Source: Fagopyrum homotropicum
Taxonomy: Eukaryota > Streptophyta > Magnoliopsida > Caryophyllales > Polygonaceae
Direction: 5' to 3'
NCBI GenBank assembly: GCA_033239125.1
Contig: BSWB01000002.1
Span: 8,279,001 to 8,343,000 of the forward strand
Length of the DNA stretch: 64,000 nt
Made by a program: the position numbers and the translations under genes. Within the stretch, counting starts at the first letter, position 1, and every line of letters begins with the position of its first letter. This document shows positions 34,664 through 46,301 of the stretch, one piece after another. The notes under the pieces were generated by a model. That model made no database searches. It was given only the letters and a program-made list of their open reading frames with translations, and was not told the origin of the DNA.

Positions 34664-34801
34664 CTATTTTAAATACCGGAGTTACATTTATTTTGTATTT
34701 AAGGGGTTACATATCTCACCGAATTTGCCGTTTTCTAACAAATCAATGTGCCAAATCTTCCTCTCTTGATACTTGAATGAAAAATACATGAAAAAGATCT
34801 C

Positions 34802-34889
34802 AAGTGCAAAAGATCAAGTACATATCATTGTATGACTAAAAGTGCAAGTGCAAAAGATCAAGTACATATCATTGTATGACTAAAAGTGC
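34802..34889. repeat. 44-bp perfect tandem duplication
   Basis: AAGTGCAAAAGATCAAGTAC and the following 24 bases appear at 34802 and again at 34846 with no visible change. Confidence 0.93.
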
Positions 34890-36267
34890 TAGCCTAACCT
34901 AAAAGATGAAAAACTTTCAGTTTTCATTAGTTCTCCTTTTCTCTTCACTTTCCCTAATTGAGGTCATCAGATTTTTGGTAGAAGTTCGTAACGACACATT
35001 TTCCACACTTAAAGAGATATGGAGTCGGGGCCTTTCTGGACAATGCCTTGACCTTCTTTTCATCATCAAGCACCTCTAACTTTTCATCACGCAATTGCAC
35101 CTTTTTTTTCATCATGTTGTAACTTCTTTTCAAGCACATATAACTTCTTTCCATGGGGAAGGATTTGTTTTTTTGGTTTTTCTAGAAAATATATAGGTCA
35201 GATAATGAAGTAGATATCTTAGATTTCAAAAATCTATCATTGTACCCAATTTTAGCAGGTCTTTCCATACAATATTTCGAAATATGACATGAGTCACCCC
35301 ATCTTTCAAGGAAACAAAATAAAAGTGAGAAAAAAGAAAGAAATTTCAAGCAAAAGAACAAAGAAAAGTGTCTGCAAACCTAATTGCTGCGCCTGTATTA
35401 CATCTATAATCTATTGAGGGCCCGATTGATTTTAACTTGAAAAATATAAACGGAATGAAAACGAATCTATTTTTATATGTATACCTTTTTTAAAAGATTA
35501 TTCGTTGTGGTAAGGAATGATTAATTTTGATAACCTAAACCAATGTGAGTAAGTTAATACATTTTATATAAAATCATAGGGAATGATTTCTAAATATTTC
35601 ATGAACATATACATATATGCACTAAATACACTTCTTATTTTTGTTTTCAGAATTACAATTAGACGGGGCTGAATATGTTTCTATGAATAACCTATCGATA
35701 TGCATGTGCTTCTTTACTCACATTTTCAACCGCATCTATTCTCGACTAAGAGGTCTATGGATGCAGTTGGACAAATTCACCCCATTTAGTCAAATTTTCA
35801 GTCAATTTGGGGTTTTGAAGTTACCTTCAAACAAGATAAGAATACGTGGGCCCATTACTTAAATGTATGTAACTTTGTTAATGATCTTTGTTGTACCACT
35901 AAGTCATACAACAATGACATTAATAGACACAATTTTCCTTAACTTTTGGGATGATCAAACATGCCCTTCTAACCCTCAGACTTTTCGTATATACAAGAAA
36001 CAAAGGTGATAGAGCCACTCATTTTTATTTTTCAAAAGGATTAAATAGGTCAATTCTAAAGACTTGAAGACTTTTTCCAATATCACTTATTTGTCTTGTG
36101 GCCAAAAGAGTCAAACGCATGACTTTGACTATAGCAGCCAAATCTTGATCTTTTCCATACTTGCTAAATATCATCTTTTACGTATACTCTCTCTATATAG
36201 TCATGTAAATTCATATTTAAACACCAAACCAAACACGCCCTTGCAACCACAAAAGTAAGCTATCAAG
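34890..36267. other. Spacer and NAC gene 5' flank
   Basis: No coding region recognised. The last few hundred bases should carry the promoter and 5' UTR of the NAC gene; TATATAG lies near 36194, about 75 bp before the ATG. Confidence 0.4.
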
Positions 36268-38050
36268 ATGATGAGCTCCTGCAAAGAGGATTACAAAGAA
36301 GTAATTGTAGATGGAGATGAAGATGAAGAAACTCGACTTCCTGGATTTCGGTTTCACCCAACCGATGAAGAGCTCGTTACTTTTTATCTGAAGAGGAAGG
36401 TTCAGAAGAAATCCATCAGCGTTGAGATTATTAAGCAGATTGATATTTACAAGCACGATCCTTGGGAACTTGCAAGTATGCATAATATTACTATTTCATG
36501 TATATATTTCTTGAATATCATTGTGTCTAAGCTTCTCTGAAACCTTTCAATTAACCCTCTTTTTCTTTAACTATGTTCACAATGAAATTGGGAGAAAAAT
36601 CGGGTTTGTAGATATCATGTACTTTTGATCAATCTATGCATTTACCTAATCAACTTCTTTTTCCAAAGATGATTTGAATTAATGGTTTTTAATGTTTTAA
36701 ACAAATTTATAACACAAGAAATTGATTTGTAAAAGATAAAAGATTTTAAATAATATGAATGATACATCCAATGGTGATTTGAATCAAGTTTGTATACAAC
36801 AATGTAAGACTAATGAGAGCAATTAGTTTTTTAAAAAATAGAGCAAGACAAACACTACATAAAATTAAGAATAGGACATCACCTCTTCTTCTTCTTGCCA
36901 TTTTTAAATGTATAAAAATCATTACTACTCGTTTTGTTTAGTGAACGATCTCGATCTGAGCTCGAGTAGTTTGACTCATATAACAACACCAGTGAAGATT
37001 GATTCATTTAGCTATTCATCTTTAGAGTTATTATGTAAGACGAACAAGACGGGCTTTTATATGCTCGAACGGCTCAATTTGTTTAGTCGAGTGAATGAAT
37101 TTGAGTCGAGTCTAAACCAAGCTCGAACGGGTAGTATAATTTTTTTTATTTACTACGCACATAGGATTCAAACTAATTATGATTATATGTGCAGAAGCAA
37201 GTAGTGTAGGAGACAAAGAGTGGTATTTCTATTGCAAAAGAGAGAGGAAATACAGGAATAGTGTAAGGCCAAACAGGGTCACCAGCTCCGGCTTCTGGAA
37301 GGCAACCGGAATCGACAAGCCAATCTACTCTAATGGAGGAGAAGGCCATCAATGTGTCGGTCTTAAGAAGTCGTTGGTTTACTATCGAGGAAGCGCAGGA
37401 AAGGGCACCAAGACTGAATGGATGATGCACGAGTTCCGGCTTCCAAGTGAGCCACAACACTCTCCTGGAGTTAACCCTAGAGATACTCTCCAAGAAGCTG
37501 TAAGTAATCCTCATGATAACGAATCATAATCAATTATTCTGAACAACAATTACCTTACCCTGATTATATTTCGATTGAACATGGTGTAAATCAGGAAGTA
37601 TGGACACTGTGCCGAATATTCAAGAGAAACCGAAAGTACGCACCAGATTGGAGAGAAATCTCATCCAAGAGATCAACTATGATCACCAACACCACAATCA
37701 CAAGCTCGAAAACATGCAGTTCTGAATCCACCAACGAACATGAATGTTACATCAACTTTGGAAACATGAAAACTCATCAGCAACATATACCAGAAAGTTA
37801 CAGCATTGCTGACTGCAGAAATACCGAATTTGCAAGACAAAGTTGTAGGGAACAATCCGACACAAAGAGCATGGTTGCAGGACCATCAATGGCTCATATG
37901 AGTGCTTCGGATGCATCTATTTTCTCAAGCCCTTTGAAACCATCGAGCTCAGTTGATGATCAAGCTGGACAATTTATTGCTGCTTATGATGGAAATTGGG
38001 ATGATCTTAGCTCAGTGGTGGAGTTTGCCACTAGAGCTCCACTTTTATAA
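36268..38050 (+). CDS. JUB1: NAC transcription factor, NAC042/JUNGBRUNNEN1-like
   Basis: Three exons, 36268-36475, 37195-37499 and 37595-38050, in matching phases, give 322 residues. The NAC DNA-binding domain spans about residues 24-182: LPGFRFHPTDEELV (A), YLKRKVQKKSISVEIIKQID (B), DPWELA to KEWYFYCKRERKYRNSVRPN (C), GFWKATGIDKPIYS and VGLKKSLVYYRGSAGKGTKT (D), WMMHEFRLP and EVWTLCRIFKR (E). RNSVRPNR with ATGIDKP is characteristic of the NAC042/JUB1 clade, and the C-terminal WDDLSSVV resembles the short acidic end of that group. Relatives are nuclear regulators of stress, H2O2 response and senescence. The C-terminal region (residues 190-322) is Ser/Thr-rich and disordered, as usual for NAC activation domains. 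Two in-frame ATGs stand together at the start; I use the first. Intron 1 (719 bp) contains GAGCTCGAG-rich repeat debris. The orthology to JUB1 is probable, not proven. Confidence 0.93.
36905..37140. repeat. CTCGAA/GAGTCGAG-rich repeat debris in NAC intron 1
   Basis: ATCTGAGCTCGAGTAG, GCTCGAACGGCTC, GTTTAGTCGAGTG and AAGCTCGAACGGG resemble the subterminal motifs of the MITE at 3276-3633. Ends and target duplication are not visible, so this is at most a truncated relative. Confidence 0.4.
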
Positions 38051-38073
38051 AGCTTGACATATCAGGATTAACA

Positions 38074-38077
<4 letters not shown>

Positions 38078-38110
<33 letters not shown>
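38078..38110. repeat. (TA)n microsatellite in the NAC 3' flank
   Basis: An uninterrupted TA dinucleotide run of about 33 bp, 28 bp after the NAC stop codon and between two convergent genes. Confidence 0.95.
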
Positions 38111-38112
<2 letters not shown>

Positions 38113-38249
38113 CCTTTTTTGTACCAAAAATGTCACCATAGAAAGTTGAATATGTTAAAAATTATGGTGTGTAACTATGTATAAAACAAAGAGCATTTTA
38201 CAATAGGTTTATTTTACAATAGGTTGGAACTTGATATAGGGATCATATA

Positions 38250-39794
38250 TCATAGCCATTTCACGAGCTGTGGAAAGCGCTGCAACAACCATGTCACTGC
38301 GTTGATTATACCCTGCTCATATTCAACGAAAACATCATATGAGTATCGCTGTACAATCTAAAGATGACGGATTTTATACCATTCCTTGTACAAGAACATA
38401 TGAAGAACATGTTATCCTGCATAAGTTAGATGACACAATCTATAGGAGTGAATATTCTATTTCATTTTTCAGCATTCTTGCAACAAATGGAGTTTATTTC
38501 AGAATACCCTTCTTACACCATGGTTGATTCCATTTTTTGAACAAATATTTTTGACAGTCTGTTTACTTATCATCAGTAAAGCCAGAAGGATAAATGTTTT
38601 TGAATAGAATGCGTATACTTACCAAAACTGATTCTCCTGGCTTGATAGCAGGTTCAGCACAGTCTCGAGCATAACTGTGTTTGCGTACTAGCATTAGATG
38701 ACAGAATTTTGCGACAATTTTGGATTTTAAACAACAAATATACAGAATCAAGCAATTAAGATAAGCTCTGAAACAATGACAGCAAGTCAGCAACCAACAG
38801 AACCTTGCTGGTAAAATGGTGATATTATAACTCAAATTTTTAGACTGTAAAATATAGAACTTCTATTGGGAGCTGTTTGCAGCAGAACTCACACAATTTG
38901 TCGTGTCCCGTTCAGCACCTCCAGCCGATAAAAGCTGCATCCTTTGCTAAACGGGAAAGGGGTTCCGTTCCATTCTGTAATCAAATTGAAAGTCGTGTAC
39001 TTAAATTTTTTAAGGAAAAGAGTAAGATGGTGAAGGAAGTTTGTAATGCTCAGAAGCATACCCAAGTGCCATGAAACACCAACTGCTTTAGTATCCTCAG
39101 TAGAAATATCATCAATTACAAATTGGAGATCAGTGCTCATAGAATCTGTAAACTTATTGAAGAAAGCCATTATATCCTGCATTTGTTCCCAAGGTGTGAT
39201 CAGCAAACCTTTAATTATAGTCTAAATAAGTGATCAATAGAAAATTTAAAGCATGATGATTTTGCACTTAATCATCTCCATCATAAACAGAAAAATGCTG
39301 ATTAACGAGTATTAAGTGCCATGACAAATCAGATTTTCGACTTGACTGTTGGTTCCAATTTCCAATTCATGTTGAAATCGAAGCTTTCATCTTAACAGTT
39401 CGAATCAAACTCAGCCAAATGGCAAATCGATTGAGAGAGCAATTACCTTGCGTCCGACGAAGGGGCGAGGGAAAACTAGGTCCTCGTAAACGCAGTTTTC
39501 AGCGATAAGGACCTCAACGCTAGCAAGATCGTGCCTGTTGATTCCACCATAGAAACCCTTCACAACCTCCGAAGCAGAGAGCAACTGAAAGGACGGGATT
39601 TCCCTGTCACCGTTCGAATTCGAAGTGGAAAGCGAAGACTGTGTCTGACTCTCAGATAAAGAAGCCCTTAGAACAGTTTCTGAGGGTTTCTGTGGTAATA
39701 GTCTAGTCCTAATCGGTGCTCGAACGCCATGACTGAGAGGTAGAGAAGTGAGAATGGGAGGGTGATGGGCCCGGTGGGCTTGGAGGGATGCCAT
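38250..39794 (-). CDS. SnoaL/NTF2-like fold protein, predicted plastid
   Basis: Five exons on the minus strand: 39794-39447, 39176-39062, 38974-38893, 38674-38623 and 38312-38250, phases closing to 219 residues plus stop. The first 60 residues are Ser/Pro/Arg-rich with few acids, as in a chloroplast transit peptide. The folded part begins with LLSASEVVKGFYGGINRHDL, then VLIAENCVYEDLVFPRPFVGRK, DIMAFFNKF, VGVSWHLEWNGTPFPFSKGC and YARDCAEPAIKPGESVL, and ends VTWLLQRFPQLVKWL. This matches the SnoaL-like/NTF2-like alpha+beta cone family found as uncharacterised chloroplast proteins in plants. The biochemical role is unknown. The start is the ATG at 39794. The acceptor of the last exon (GAGCAG|GG) was chosen because it keeps the frame; the exon is short and is the least certain part. 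The gene is convergent with the NAC gene, about 200 bp between stops. Confidence 0.85.
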
Positions 39795-40429
39795 TTGCAA
39801 TCTCCGGCGATTTCGGATAAAACCCGCGCTTCAAACTCTGGTTGCCATCCAAAAACACAATTTAATTTCAATTTTGTCTAATAATTTCTCGATATACTTT
39901 TAAGGTTTTCGATGAAACGAGACATATTTTTACCTTACACTCATTGAATAATTTAACATTAATATTTTTATATTCGAATTTCATTTACTTTACAATCATA
40001 TTTTACATATTCGTATAGCCGTATGTGTATCTAATGTTCGTAAATTGTATGCATAGTATTTGTATAATACACATTAAATATTTATGTTTTGTGTAATTTT
40101 TTTTTTGCTTATTTTGCTATTTTATTTGTATTAATAAAATAAAAATAAAACATCAAACGCAAAGTACAGAAAATGTCAAATTTCAAGGACATCAAACAGT
40201 CAAGACGTCACTCTATCACTAATCAACTAAATATTGATAAGATTATTTTGGTTTTTTAAGTATTACGACTTTGTAAGATCTTAAATTGAAATAAATAAAT
40301 TAAATTACAGAGTTCTAAACATGTAATGAGATGATAACAAAAAAGTTATTTAAATTTAAAGGCTCTTGAGTGAGAGATGAGACAATTTTAACAACCACGT
40401 GTTGAAATTGGAAGATAAGGATTATTGTT
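39795..40429. other. SnoaL-like gene 5' flank, AT-rich
   Basis: Contains the probable promoter of the minus-strand gene; nothing else recognised. Confidence 0.4.
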
Positions 40430-40694
40430 ATTCGTACCACATTAAAATGTTATACATATTTATTCTACGGCTACGCACTGTGTAGGCGTAGTCATTTTCC
40501 TTAGTTTTTTGAACAAAATGTTTTCATATGACTACTACGCATCCGGCATGCGTAGTCGTAGTCATACTATGCAAACGACATGCGTAGTCGTAGTCATTTT
40601 CCTTTATTTTTCGAACGAAATGAACTTGTTGCTATGGCTCCGTGGTGCGTAGGCGGACAAGTGGTACATATATTATGTTTTACGTGGTATGAAT
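40430..40694. mobile_element. MITE with CTACGCATGCGTAGT-type core, copy A
   Basis: Ends ATTCGTACCAC and GTGGTATGAAT are inverted, followed inward by related AT-rich arms and then by GTAGGCGGACAAGTGG near the right end. The centre repeats GCATGCGTAGTCGTAGTCAT and the spacer TTTTCGAACGAAATG. The same parts, in the same order, occur at 57029-57712, so this is a repeated family. It codes for nothing. Confidence 0.72.
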
Positions 40695-43621
40695 AGCAAA
40701 TAGGAGAGATGAGAGTTTGTTTAGCTGAAGATTTGAGTAGTTAGTTGTTTTTTGAATTAATTAGGGAAATAGGACCCCTTGAAATTCTTTTTTGCAAACT
40801 AGGTCTCTATACAAAAGGAAGAAAAAATAGGTATGGAAACTAAAAAATAGGGGGAATAATTTCTCTAATTAAAATGATGGTGATTAGATGTTTACTTTTG
40901 ATTTAAGTATCTTTTTACATGGATTGGTTTTGTAGTATATTTCTTGGGTATGGTTTTGGGTATGATTGTGAAAATAGAGGCCATATATTTCTTGACAAAT
41001 TTATTTTTGGGTATGATTATGACATTATTTGGATAAACGGGTTTTTGGGTATGCTTTTATATGTGTATTGGCTTTGTAGTATATTTCTTATCATTAAGTA
41101 TATTTTTAAAGTGATATCGTGTGTATGTTTTATGGTTACCCAAACTGTGTTATAATGATCAAATTCAAGCGAATTTTTGGGTAATGATCAAATGTCATTT
41201 GATATTGATGTTTGTGTATAATATCGAGTTTTGAAAATTTTGGGTATGACAAATTTAAATTGGGTATAGTTTTTGTATTAAGTGATGTTTAAATTGGGTA
41301 TAAAAATAAAATATTATCCAATTTATGGATATGATTTTATTTTGATATTTGATTTTTTGGATATGTTGTTTTCGAGTATGTTTATGTACTTTGACAAATT
41401 TATTTTTGGGTATGATTGTGACATTATTTGGGTGAGCGGATTTTTGGGTAATAGGTGATAAAGTAAGAATGTTGAAAATTCTTTTTTTCTGTTTGATGTG
41501 ACATGTGAGATAGTACAACATGTCACATCCGATGGGTTGTCAAACTTTGCCCTCTTTTGTACTATATTTCCTCTATTCTATTTTATAGGGGGTCAAAATA
41601 CCAATCTCAAATAGTATGAGTCTTCTTTCTCAATTGATTTGCTTAAAAAGGCTAGTTTGCCAATTTTACCTTGTTTTTTTTAGATAATGAATAGTAATTA
41701 TTATTTTTGTGAAATCTAAATTTTGAAGATTTTATGAGATTTGAAATATTGATTTTAAAAATGACATTTTTACCATTCATCTTGCTCCATCCAAACTTGA
41801 CAAACATCAACGTGGTTGTAGTGTTGTACTCCTTTTGCACTAGATTGAAAGGAAGAGGATATTCGTCACTGCCCTTAATCTTAATACATTTATTTTAAAT
41901 CATCTCTTCTCACTCGAATAACAAACTTGGAACCAGTTACGCATTCATGAACCTCCTTCATTATCTCCTTATGACTCCTCTGTCACCTTTTCGATCCTTT
42001 GTTCTCCCTATCGTCAATTCTTCGTTGTTAAAAGATGTTTCGGAAAATATTAATTCAAATGAAGAGGGTGAAGACTGAAGACCAACTTTGAACGAATACG
42101 AGAACCCAAAATCCTAAGGAACATGGAAAAGTAAGAAAATAGCAAGAAGTGGTTTGATTGAACATGAAGATGTCATGTGAGTTGCACGTCATATATGTCA
42201 TTTTTCGTCTTTTGTTATACTTGGAAACCCTTCGAACATATTTTACCAAACACATTTCTACGACTTTTTATGCGACCCTAATTTTAAAGAATCTCTTTTA
42301 AAATCATAATTACAAATACGAATGTAAGGCTAGTTGCGGCTTGAAGGGTTTTTTTAGATTCTCTTTGTAATCTATCATTTAGAGTTGTGTTTTAGTTGAA
42401 GAACGGGAGTTGGAATTTAGGGTTTTAAACGGGGTTGTGTTTGATAAAACCCTAATTCTTGGAACATATTCATACAAGACTTTTAAGAGAAATTGACAAG
42501 GTTTCAATTAATTGTCTACTTCTACCCTTTTGCTTATCACTTGTTTGACTTATTTCTCATATTTTCTCGTACTTTCTTATTCTCCTTCAAATTTTCATCG
42601 GATATCTCTATCTCCTCCAAGTTCATCACATTCTTCGGATTTGTGCAAACAACTAGAGCACGATCGTACCCTCGTAGCGTCTCGCATAGAATACACTTCA
42701 TTCCTTGATCGTGATCCTCCCTGAATTGAACCACCTTGATAAGACAAGAAGATGAACAATGAATTATCGTTGAAAGTACCTAATCTTTAATTTCTTCGAT
42801 CAATTCTTCCAATTTAAAATTCTCTCTAACATTTTTGTTAAACTTTGTATCTATCATTCCCCCCTTGACGGTAATGATTCATTTAACCCAAATGTTACTA
42901 TCAACTTTGCATTCAATGTCTTGTTTCTATATTTGCTTGAAGTCGGACGAGGTGAAAAGAAAATTATGAGGAGTTGGTTTTCTTTTGGGTGAAAAGTAAA
43001 ATCGGAACCAAAAGGAAAAATGGGGTTCAATTAGTTTGACGCAAGTCATTGATACTTCAAATTAAAATGGACAATTTCGGTAACTAGACCTTTTTTAAAA
43101 ACTATATTAGTAACTAGACTTTTTAATGTTTCAATTAAGTAAATATACCCCAACATTTTGTATTTATTTTCAAACTCTACACACTCTTCTCTCAAGAGGT
43201 ACATTTACTAAACACAAAATTAAAAAAAGCCTAGCAAACCAAATTGTTTCAATTAGAATTGAGTAGGTGACTAGGCGGATACAATTCATTCCATTTATAA
43301 GCCAGATGACATGTACATGCGACACCGTCTCACAATCTATTTTGTACTTAACACGTTTATATAAAATTTGGATTAATACTCGATCTAATAAAATCTATTT
43401 TTTAGGGTGATTAATAAAATCTATTTTGAAACCACTTGTATACATCATGAATCTAAACTCGGTATCTATTTTTTCTTTTGGGGAATCCATATCTAATTAT
43501 TAACCAACGCCTAAGCCTAAATCAATTTACTAAAGGGTCACTAAATCGTACTATTTTATATCTGTACACTTGAACTGAACCCTTAATTTGTTACAACTTG
43601 TGATAAATGAAATTTAGATTT
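40695..43621. other. Gene-poor region with scattered repeats
   Basis: TTGACAAATTTATTTTTGGG starts direct repeats at 40992 and 41391 of about 60 bp; many GGGTATGATT copies lie between. A frame at 42512-42724 has a hydrophobic start and DLCKQLEHDRTLVASRIEYT but begins with TTG and has no partner exons, so it is not called as a gene. Confidence 0.4.
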
Positions 43622-43755
43622 TTGTTCCCGCCAAAAAAAGAAATTTCCTGCCAATATGGGGCGGTGCCGTGCACGGACTCAACAAACTATAAACTCGTCT
43701 CTCCTTTGGACATGTTGTGACTGAAACCGTCAAGAAAGCTCGAAATACACCTTCA

Positions 43756-44793
43756 ATGGCGTCTTCCACTGCTTTCCTGCTGGTCTCCGTCGCAATTCTC
43801 TCTCTGTTTCTTCACCTCTCCTCATCCTTCCATGAAGATACTGTTACCAACGCCGCCGAGATCCTCTCCAGTTCTGGCTACATTTCGATGTCTCTCGTTC
43901 TTCAGCTTGTTTCTCAAACCCTAATTTCGAACGCTTCCACCATGACTATCTTCTCACCATCCGACGAGGCTTTCTACCGCTCTGGACAGCCTTCGTTCTC
44001 ACTTCTCCGACACCACATTTCTCCCTACGCCTACTCCTTCGAACAGCTTCAATCACTTCCTTTCGGCTCTATGATTCCAACTCTTTCCCCCAATCGATCG
44101 CTCTTCGTCACCACACTTCCTTCCGATTCTGAGATTTCCATCAACGATGTCAAGATTGACGGAACGCCGGTCTTCGATGACGGGATGTTGATAGTGTTCG
44201 CTATGGACAAGTTCTTCGATCCTAATTTCGAGATTCTAACCCCCTCGCTGAGCCCTAGCCCCGGATTCGCACGGTACAGTCCCGCTCCGAGCTCGAATTT
44301 CGAGTGTCCAGTCTATTCCGGTGGTCACTTATTTTCAGAGGGCGTTAAAAGCCTGAGATCCAAGGGGTTCTCAATCATGGCGTCCTTTCTTGAACTACAA
44401 TTGGTTCAATTGGTTGACGATGATACTCGGCTCACTGTATTTGCTCCGAGTGATGACAAGTTGAATGAGCAAATAGGAGATTTCAAAGGCTGGAAATCGC
44501 TTTTCCTGCGACATGTGGTTCCCTGCGAGGTGTCTCTGTCCGATCTAGCTACATTGGATGACAGATCTGTCATGAACACTTTCTTGGAGGGGTTTTGGAT
44601 CAATTTTACTCGTTCTGATGGCTTTCTTCTGCTGAATGGTGTGCTTGTTGAATCTCCTGAACTATATCGTGGTCCTCGGCTCTTGGTTCATGGGATTCGA
44701 GATGCATTCCCCATGCCAGCAAGTTCAAATTCAGAGGATTGGGTGAACTCTTCTTTTGGCAACGACTACGAAGTTGCGAACAATGAGTTTTAG
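43756..44793 (+). CDS. Fasciclin-like arabinogalactan protein, FLA19/20/21 type
   Basis: Intronless, 345 residues from the ATG at 43756. Residues 1-25 are a secretory signal peptide (AFLLVSVAILSLFLHL core). There are two fasciclin (FAS1) domains, about 30-160 and 185-320. The first has AAEILSSSGYISMSLVLQLV, TIFSPSDEAF and FAMDKFFDP; the second has GFSIMASFLELQLVQLV, LTVFAPSDDKL, FLRHVVPCEV and LLVHGIRDAFP. A Pro/Ser stretch (LTPSLSPSPGFARYSPAPSS) between them is a plausible arabinogalactan-bearing linker. The C-terminus lacks a hydrophobic GPI-anchor signal, as in some FLA19-21 proteins, so the product is probably secreted to the wall. FAS1 proteins take part in cell adhesion and wall organisation. 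The start at 43756 is preferred because the duplicate copy starts at the same residue. Confidence 0.92.
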   Translation: MASSTAFLLVSVAILSLFLHLSSSFHEDTVTNAAEILSSSGYISMSLVLQLVSQTLISNASTMTIFSPSDEAFYRSGQPSFSLLRHHISPYAYSFEQLQSLPFGSMIPTLSPNRSLFVTTLPSDSEISINDVKIDGTPVFDDGMLIVFAMDKFFDPNFEILTPSLSPSPGFARYSPAPSSNFECPVYSGGHLFSEGVKSLRSKGFSIMASFLELQLVQLVDDDTRLTVFAPSDDKLNEQIGDFKGWKSLFLRHVVPCEVSLSDLATLDDRSVMNTFLEGFWINFTRSDGFLLLNGVLVESPELYRGPRLLVHGIRDAFPMPASSNSEDWVNSSFGNDYEVANNEF

Positions 44794-46181
44794 TGTTTGT
44801 GATATTGATTCCTGGTGTGCAACTTTCGGATTATGTGCTTCTAGCTATCAAAGATTCAAAGGGAATGATCCTGTGTTTAGAGAGGTATGTAATATAGCAC
44901 GATCTATAAAGCATTTGCCTGTGAGAAAATAATGCTAACTGAGATGAATGTAACGTGATGAGGATGATGAATCAATTTTAGCAATATTCCTGTTTCCAAA
45001 TATTGATGCCTTACATTTTGCATTCATCACACAACAGTTTTTGTAGTGATCTGATCTTTGAGTTGCATTCCTGTTTTCAAATATGGTTTGTTGTAGTAAT
45101 CTGATCTCTGATCTTTGAGCTGCATTCACTGTCACATGTGGAGAAAGAAGATTTATATAAATTTAAGAGCTAGGGGCTTCATTGCCATCTTGCATCCCAT
45201 CACGCAAAAATGTTGTTTTGGTTCTTCATGCACACATCATCTCTGTTACGCTCCAAACGAACTTTATGGGAAAAAAAACACTGCAAAGTTTCTCTATAAA
45301 CAATTCAAATTCCATGCAAATACTATGGGTAACCAAATATACCCAATCCTGCTAATTAGAAGATAAGATCCGAAAAAAAATCAAATATACAATAATTAAT
45401 GATCCGATCAGATCCGGGAGATTTTTCAGATCGCTGGTTCGAATATTGTTCGAAGTTAAAAATAAGGACACGATATATATGCCTAGATCAAATATTCAAT
45501 CTATCATATATCCAACCCGACTAAAGTGTTAGATATATTGATCCGTTAGGTTTCAAAGTGACTCCTTCCATTTCCAGAATTTGGATCAGTTTTATTAATA
45601 AAAATTACCAGTCGGATATCTAGGATCTTGGTTACAATCAATTAAGTTGCATACCCCTACAAGTTATACTCGGAAAGCTTGCACACTCAATTCTCAAACT
45701 TGTTTAATAGAAGAGCTGAGCACCAAAGAATCGGAGAGACACTCTTTTTATTTTATCAGCAAGGTGCTAGACTATACCAAACAAACTTGGTGTATCGAGA
45801 GGCCGAAAACCGACAAACGGGACAAACCGTCATGCAAATAGGGACGAGAACAATAGATAAACACTACAGGCAAATGACCGAAAAAGGAAAAAAGATCCAA
45901 AAAAGAGTCGGAACAAACAATTCACGGGAGAAGGCGAGGAACACTCGAAGCAAGTCAAACATAAATAGGACACACGATAGAGGAACCTAGATTTTAGGTA
46001 AAAAAGGACCTGGATTGCAATTTCGGACATTGACCAAACCTAAATTTCCGGTCGATTGGACCAAATTTCCTCATATTTATTTAGGCATTTTGACAAAATT
46101 TGACCCTTTACAAAGTTAACAAATCGGTAGGGTCCAAAAATAGTTTTGGTCCAGTCCGGTCTGGAACGAATTTTGGATAGT

Positions 46182-46301
46182 CCTATGTCGAGATAGCATT
46201 GTTGTGGCATTCAAGTGAGAAAAGGTAGTTGCAGGAGCGGGATCTATCAAGTCATCAACTGACACATAGATGGCCTACACTAAAGTAATTGAATCTTTCT
46301 T
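46182..46301 (-). pseudogene. Fragment of mitochondrial ATP synthase beta exon
   Basis: Minus-strand similarity to 60469-60590 of the ATP synthase beta gene at roughly 88% identity by eye. It would encode the [20 protein letters not shown] region, but carries an in-frame TAG where the gene has CAG (before AIYV) and changes the end of the exon. Nothing of the other exons remains nearby, so it is a relic of the segmental duplication. Confidence 0.9.

Larger units (their letters stand above)
43622..46301. repeat. Segmental duplication, copy 1 (fasciclin gene plus ATP synthase beta fragment)
   Basis: Aligns in order with 57766-60590: the promoter block CAATATGGGGCGGTGCCGTG, the fasciclin gene, a 3' block with TTTGCATTCATCACACAACA, the block TAGAAGAGCTGAGCACCAAA (45707) and finally a piece of ATP synthase beta exon (46182-46301). 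Copy 1 keeps the fasciclin gene intact and has lost nearly all of the ATP synthase gene. Confidence 0.88.

Noticed and set aside
42512..42724. Signal-anchor protein of 70 residues
   Set aside because: Starts with TTG, has no recognised family and no further exons; kept only as a remark.
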